Below are positions 6,040-7,675 of a stretch of DNA of 7,675 nucleotides, piece by piece. The stretch is from Nitrospirota bacterium. GTDB taxonomy: Bacteria; Nitrospirota; Thermodesulfovibrionia; Thermodesulfovibrionales; JdFR-88. Where the stretch lies: positions 1 through 7,675 of the forward strand of contig JAKAMR010000102.1 in assembly GCA_021812785.1 (NCBI GenBank), in the 5' to 3' direction. The stretch's first letter is position 1, and the number at the start of each line of letters is the position of its first letter. Both the position numbers and the translations under genes were made by a program. The notes below the pieces were generated by a model, which was not told the origin of the DNA, made no database searches, and saw nothing but the letters and a program-made list of their open reading frames with translations.

Positions 6040-6194
6040 ATGGATCCAAACGATCTCTTGATCCGTTTCATAACAGTTTTGCCTGAAAAGATGTGCAATC
6101 TTACAGAAGAAGAGTTTAAAAAAACGGGCCTAAAGAGGCTTTTAACAGGTTAAAGAGTTACGAGGAGATAGCTGAAAGTGTCGGAAATACTTGA
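6040..6194 (+). pseudogene. Frame-broken small ORF remnant
   Basis: ATG at 6040 opens a 37-codon frame (MDPNDLLIRFITVLPEKM, then NLTEEEFKK) that stops at 6151-6153. A different frame from about 6120 to the stop at 6192-6194 reads NGPKEAFNRLKSYEEIAE and ends SVGNT. The two join smoothly by a -1 shift at a run of seven A (6118-6124), giving a coherent acidic/helical peptide of about 50 residues. No ribosome-binding site is obvious and I do not recognise the protein. It is most simply a decayed gene tail or small gene with an A-tract indel; a sequencing error or a programmed shift are alternatives. Confidence 0.3.
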
Positions 6195-6435
6195 AAAATA
6201 ACGCCGCGGTAGCCTGTTGGAATCGCCCCCCCTGCTTGCTTTTGGCCGGAAACATCGGATTTGAAGAACCGGCAAAACCGTTCATTTAAGCCATTTCCTG
6301 GCAACTTGGGTGCATTTTTGGTGCAGGTTCTTTTTCGTACCGGAGGCTTCTTACAGCGGATTTTTATTTTTCAGAAGGTTCTTCGGAGAAAGAAACATTT
6401 TTGACCAACTGAGGTCCGGTCCGGGCTCCTCCTTC
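6195..6435. other. No recognisable gene
   Basis: I see no supported coding region on either strand. The stretch includes a run of seven C at about 6225-6231, a short direct repeat GGTCC-GGTCC near 6415-6424, and a repeated GGTGCA-like element around 6308-6325. It may hold decayed accessory DNA between the convergent cytochrome and membrane-protein genes. Confidence 0.5.
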
Positions 6436-6487
6436 AAAAAAAACTTTTTTGGGTAGGCGTGGCGGATGCCAAGTGCCCCAAAAAGTT
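6436..6487 (-). terminator. Rho-independent terminator of the 145-aa gene
   Basis: Read on the minus strand, AACTTTTTGGG (6487-6477) pairs with CCCAAAAAAGTT (6453-6442), with one unpaired base. An inner GGC/GCC pairing and a G-rich loop region lie between the arms. The stem is followed by a run of T (complement of the A run 6436-6443). The structure begins 28 nt after the stop of the minus-strand gene at 6516, the right place for its terminator. On the plus strand the stem is not followed by a T run, so it is less suited to end the cytochrome operon. Confidence 0.7.
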
Positions 6488-6515
6488 ACATGACTGTCCT
6501 CCCGCCGATAAATTT

Positions 6516-6953
6516 CTATTCATCTTTTTTCAGTATGGGCGCTCTGACTATATTGATTTTGGCCTTGTTTCTTCCTTTGCTGAATCTCCTATGTCTCCTC
6601 CGCATTATATCTTCCCATTTTCCGTGTTCTTCCAGAAAATCGGCGACGACCCCTCTCGATGCGTCGTCCAGTTGCCTCCACTCACGAGTACCGACAAATG
6701 CGGCAAGATCTTCAAGTGGAAGCGTTGAAAGATAATCTTTATAATTTTGATTTCTTTTCGTAATGCTCCTGAAGTAAAAAAAGGACCCACAGGCAATAAA
6801 CGAGATAACCGAAGCGAAATATTCCCAATAGAACCGCCAATTTTTATGGGTAGCCGACCACGCGAACCCTAGAACGATTAACATTGCATATGAAGTAATA
6901 ATGACCCATGCTGGGAATACCTTTCCGCCTTTTTTCACCGTTTCTATAGTCAT
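6516..6953 (-). CDS. Hypothetical two-helix membrane protein
   Basis: A 145-residue protein not recognised as a named family. A short basic N-terminus leads into two membrane helices: about 13-32 (FPAWVIITSYAMLIVLGFAW) and about 43-61 (WEYFASVISFIACGSFFYF). A charged soluble tail of about 80 residues follows, with a predicted helix around LPLEDLAAFVGTREWRQLDD and a very basic patch (MRRRHRRFSKGRNK, 117-130). With a short loop, both ends would face the cytoplasm. The ATG at 6951-6953 has only a weak upstream AGAGAAG. A perfect 12-bp palindrome TTAAGGCCTTAA lies at 6969-6980, just upstream. The gene stands alone, ends before a good terminator and is converging on the cytochrome operon. Helix content and terminator support a real gene; function is unknown. 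Confidence 0.65.
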   Translation of the reverse strand: MTIETVKKGGKVFPAWVIITSYAMLIVLGFAWSATHKNWRFYWEYFASVISFIACGSFFYFRSITKRNQNYKDYLSTLPLEDLAAFVGTREWRQLDDASRGVVADFLEEHGKWEDIMRRRHRRFSKGRNKAKINIVRAPILKKDE

Positions 6954-7143
6954 TCTTCTCTGCTTCTATTAAGGCCTTAAACGGTTTATTTTCCTTTTCC
7001 GGGTCCGTCAGAACCCTTTCGATTTCGCAAGGATAATGATACCAATTTTTTCGGAAATCCGCACCAATGCCGATCCCGCAAGCGCGACGTGTTATAGGGC
7101 GAAGTCTGCGAGTCGTTTGACTTGAGAACTCTGGATGTAGCTT
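6844..7143 (-). pseudogene. Possible truncated coding fragment next to the insertion sequence
   Basis: A stop-free frame runs from the insertion-sequence boundary to a TAA at 6844-6846. Its middle part has protein-like composition: CGIGIGADFRKNWYHYP, then CEIERVLTDPEKENKPFK and ALIEAEKNDY. It has no start codon of its own before that part. It overlaps the first ~110 nt of the 145-aa gene in another frame, where the reading becomes less protein-like. This could be the 3' portion of a gene cut by the insertion sequence, or the missing front of the 145-aa gene separated by a frameshift. It could also be chance. Not recognised. Confidence 0.25.
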
Positions 7144-7675
7144 TGTTCAGGGGACCTACCCCCATCCTTTGTGCCAATCGTGATTAGAGTACCCCAACCG
7201 TTTTTTCCTCTTCAAGCCTGATGAATTCGGATGGCGTCAGATCGCCTAAGGAGCTGTGGGGCCGCTCATTGTTGTAATCGACCCGGTAGGCCTCGGCGAT
7301 GCTGCGCGCTTGCCCGGCGCTCATGAACCAGTGGAGGTTCAGGCACTCGTCCCCGAATCTGCCATTGAAACTTTCCATATACGCATTATCAACCGGCTTG
7401 CCTGGCCTGATGAAATGGAGATTTATTCCACGCTCATAGGCCCACTTATCCAGTTCATTGCCGATGAACTCGGGGCCGTTGTCCACGACGATGTTGTCGG
7501 GAAGCCCTTGAATATCGGCTATCCGGCTTAATACTGCGCAAATCCTTTTCCCGGTGATCGATGTGTCCACCTCGATCCTAAAACACTGTTTTGTATATGT
7601 GTCGATGATCGGCAAAAATCTCAGTTTCCTTCCGTTATATAGAGCATCCCGGAGAAAATCCATGGCCCAGAGTTC
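7144..7675 (-). mobile_element. IS3-family insertion sequence (IS407-like), one end, cut by window edge
   Basis: The element contains the C-terminal part of an IS3-type OrfB transposase. The proposed outer end is TGTTCAGGGGACCTACCCCC at 7144-7163 on the plus strand, 20 nt beyond which the transposase stop is found. It starts with TG, as IS3-family ends do, and is followed by non-element sequence. The other end and the target duplication lie outside or cannot be checked, so the exact boundary is inference. Confidence 0.65.
7184..7675 (-). CDS. IS3-family transposase OrfB, C-terminal part (N-terminus beyond right edge)
   Basis: The visible 163 codons are the integrase core (rve, DDE) of an IS3-family transposase. 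The first catalytic aspartate is in LWAMDFL near the right edge. The second is in IVVDNGPEF, and the glutamate is in NAYMESFNG; exactly 35 residues separate the last two, the classical D35E spacing. The downstream segment with DECLNLHWF, DYNNERPHSSLG and LTPSEF is typical of the IS407 group. No frameshift or stop interrupts the visible part, so the transposase may be intact, with OrfA and the OrfB start lying beyond the window. It ends at TAA 7184-7186, about 20 nt inside the proposed element end. Confidence 0.95.
   Translation of the reverse strand, partial: ELWAMDFLRDALYNGRKLRFLPIIDTYTKQCFRIEVDTSITGKRICAVLSRIADIQGLPDNIVVDNGPEFIGNELDKWAYERGINLHFIRPGKPVDNAYMESFNGRFGDECLNLHWFMSAGQARSIAEAYRVDYNNERPHSSLGDLTPSEFIRLEEEKTVGVL

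Noticed and set aside
6048..6068. Bulged hairpin AAACGATC-TCTT-GATCCGTTT shortly after the cytochrome stop, considered as the operon terminator.
   Set aside because: The stem has a bulge, is AT-rich, and no T run follows on the plus strand, so it is not convincing.
7085..7110. GTTATAG near 7091, considered as an integron attC core site.
   Set aside because: It does not fit GTTRRRY, and no matching partner core or palindromic attC arms are present.
6986..7177. 63-codon minus-strand frame starting inside the insertion-sequence end.
   Set aside because: Low-complexity basic/Ser-rich translation with no start signal, crossing the proposed element boundary.
1..7675. CRISPR arrays, tRNA or rRNA genes.
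   Set aside because: No regularly spaced direct repeats and no cloverleaf or rRNA-like segments were seen on reading the window.

Overview
The window looks like bacterial chromosome from an anaerobe with sulfur or metal-linked respiration, such as a Thermodesulfobacteriota/Deltaproteobacteria-like or Nitrospirota-like lineage. The evidence is a large membrane-anchored multiheme cytochrome c, several sulfur-relay (DsrE/TusA-type) proteins, a YeeE/YedE transporter, a consensus sigma-54 promoter, and heavy use of AGG/AGA and ATA codons. The taxonomic guess is inference only; there is no marker gene here.

Left part, minus strand (about 3100 down to 1). A compact operon reads YedE-type sulfur-compound transporter, a small TusA-like protein, a PAS-containing soluble histidine kinase and a response regulator cut by the left edge. 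The genes are tightly spaced: 25 nt between yedE and the tusA-like gene, a 4-nt ATGA overlap between the tusA-like gene and the kinase, and about 20 nt between kinase and regulator. A sigma-70-like promoter lies at about 3139-3168.

Middle, plus strand (3202-6021). A near-perfect -24/-12 (sigma-54) promoter precedes four genes: a cysteine-free DsrE-like protein, a very short (56 aa) TusB/DsrH-like protein, a cysteine-rich DsrE-like protein, and a 648-aa cytochrome c with one N-terminal membrane anchor. The cytochrome has eight CXXCH sites plus one CX4CH and one possible CX9CH. Two short palindromes sit just upstream of the promoter.

The simplest joint reading is a self-regulated sulfur module. 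YedE would import a sulfur compound such as thiosulfate, the TusA/DsrE/TusB-like proteins would carry the sulfane sulfur, and the cytochrome would connect the chemistry to the quinone pool. The kinase and its NtrC-like regulator would switch on the sigma-54 operon. The parts are seen in the sequence; the combined function is inference.

Right part (6022-7675). After the cytochrome gene comes about 490 nt with no intact gene: a frame-broken small ORF remnant, then nothing recognised, then a rho-independent terminator serving a minus-strand gene. That gene encodes a 145-aa two-helix membrane protein of unknown function. Upstream of it is a possible truncated coding fragment. The right edge is the end of an IS3-family (IS407-like) insertion sequence with its transposase OrfB running off the window. 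This half looks like accessory, decaying DNA.
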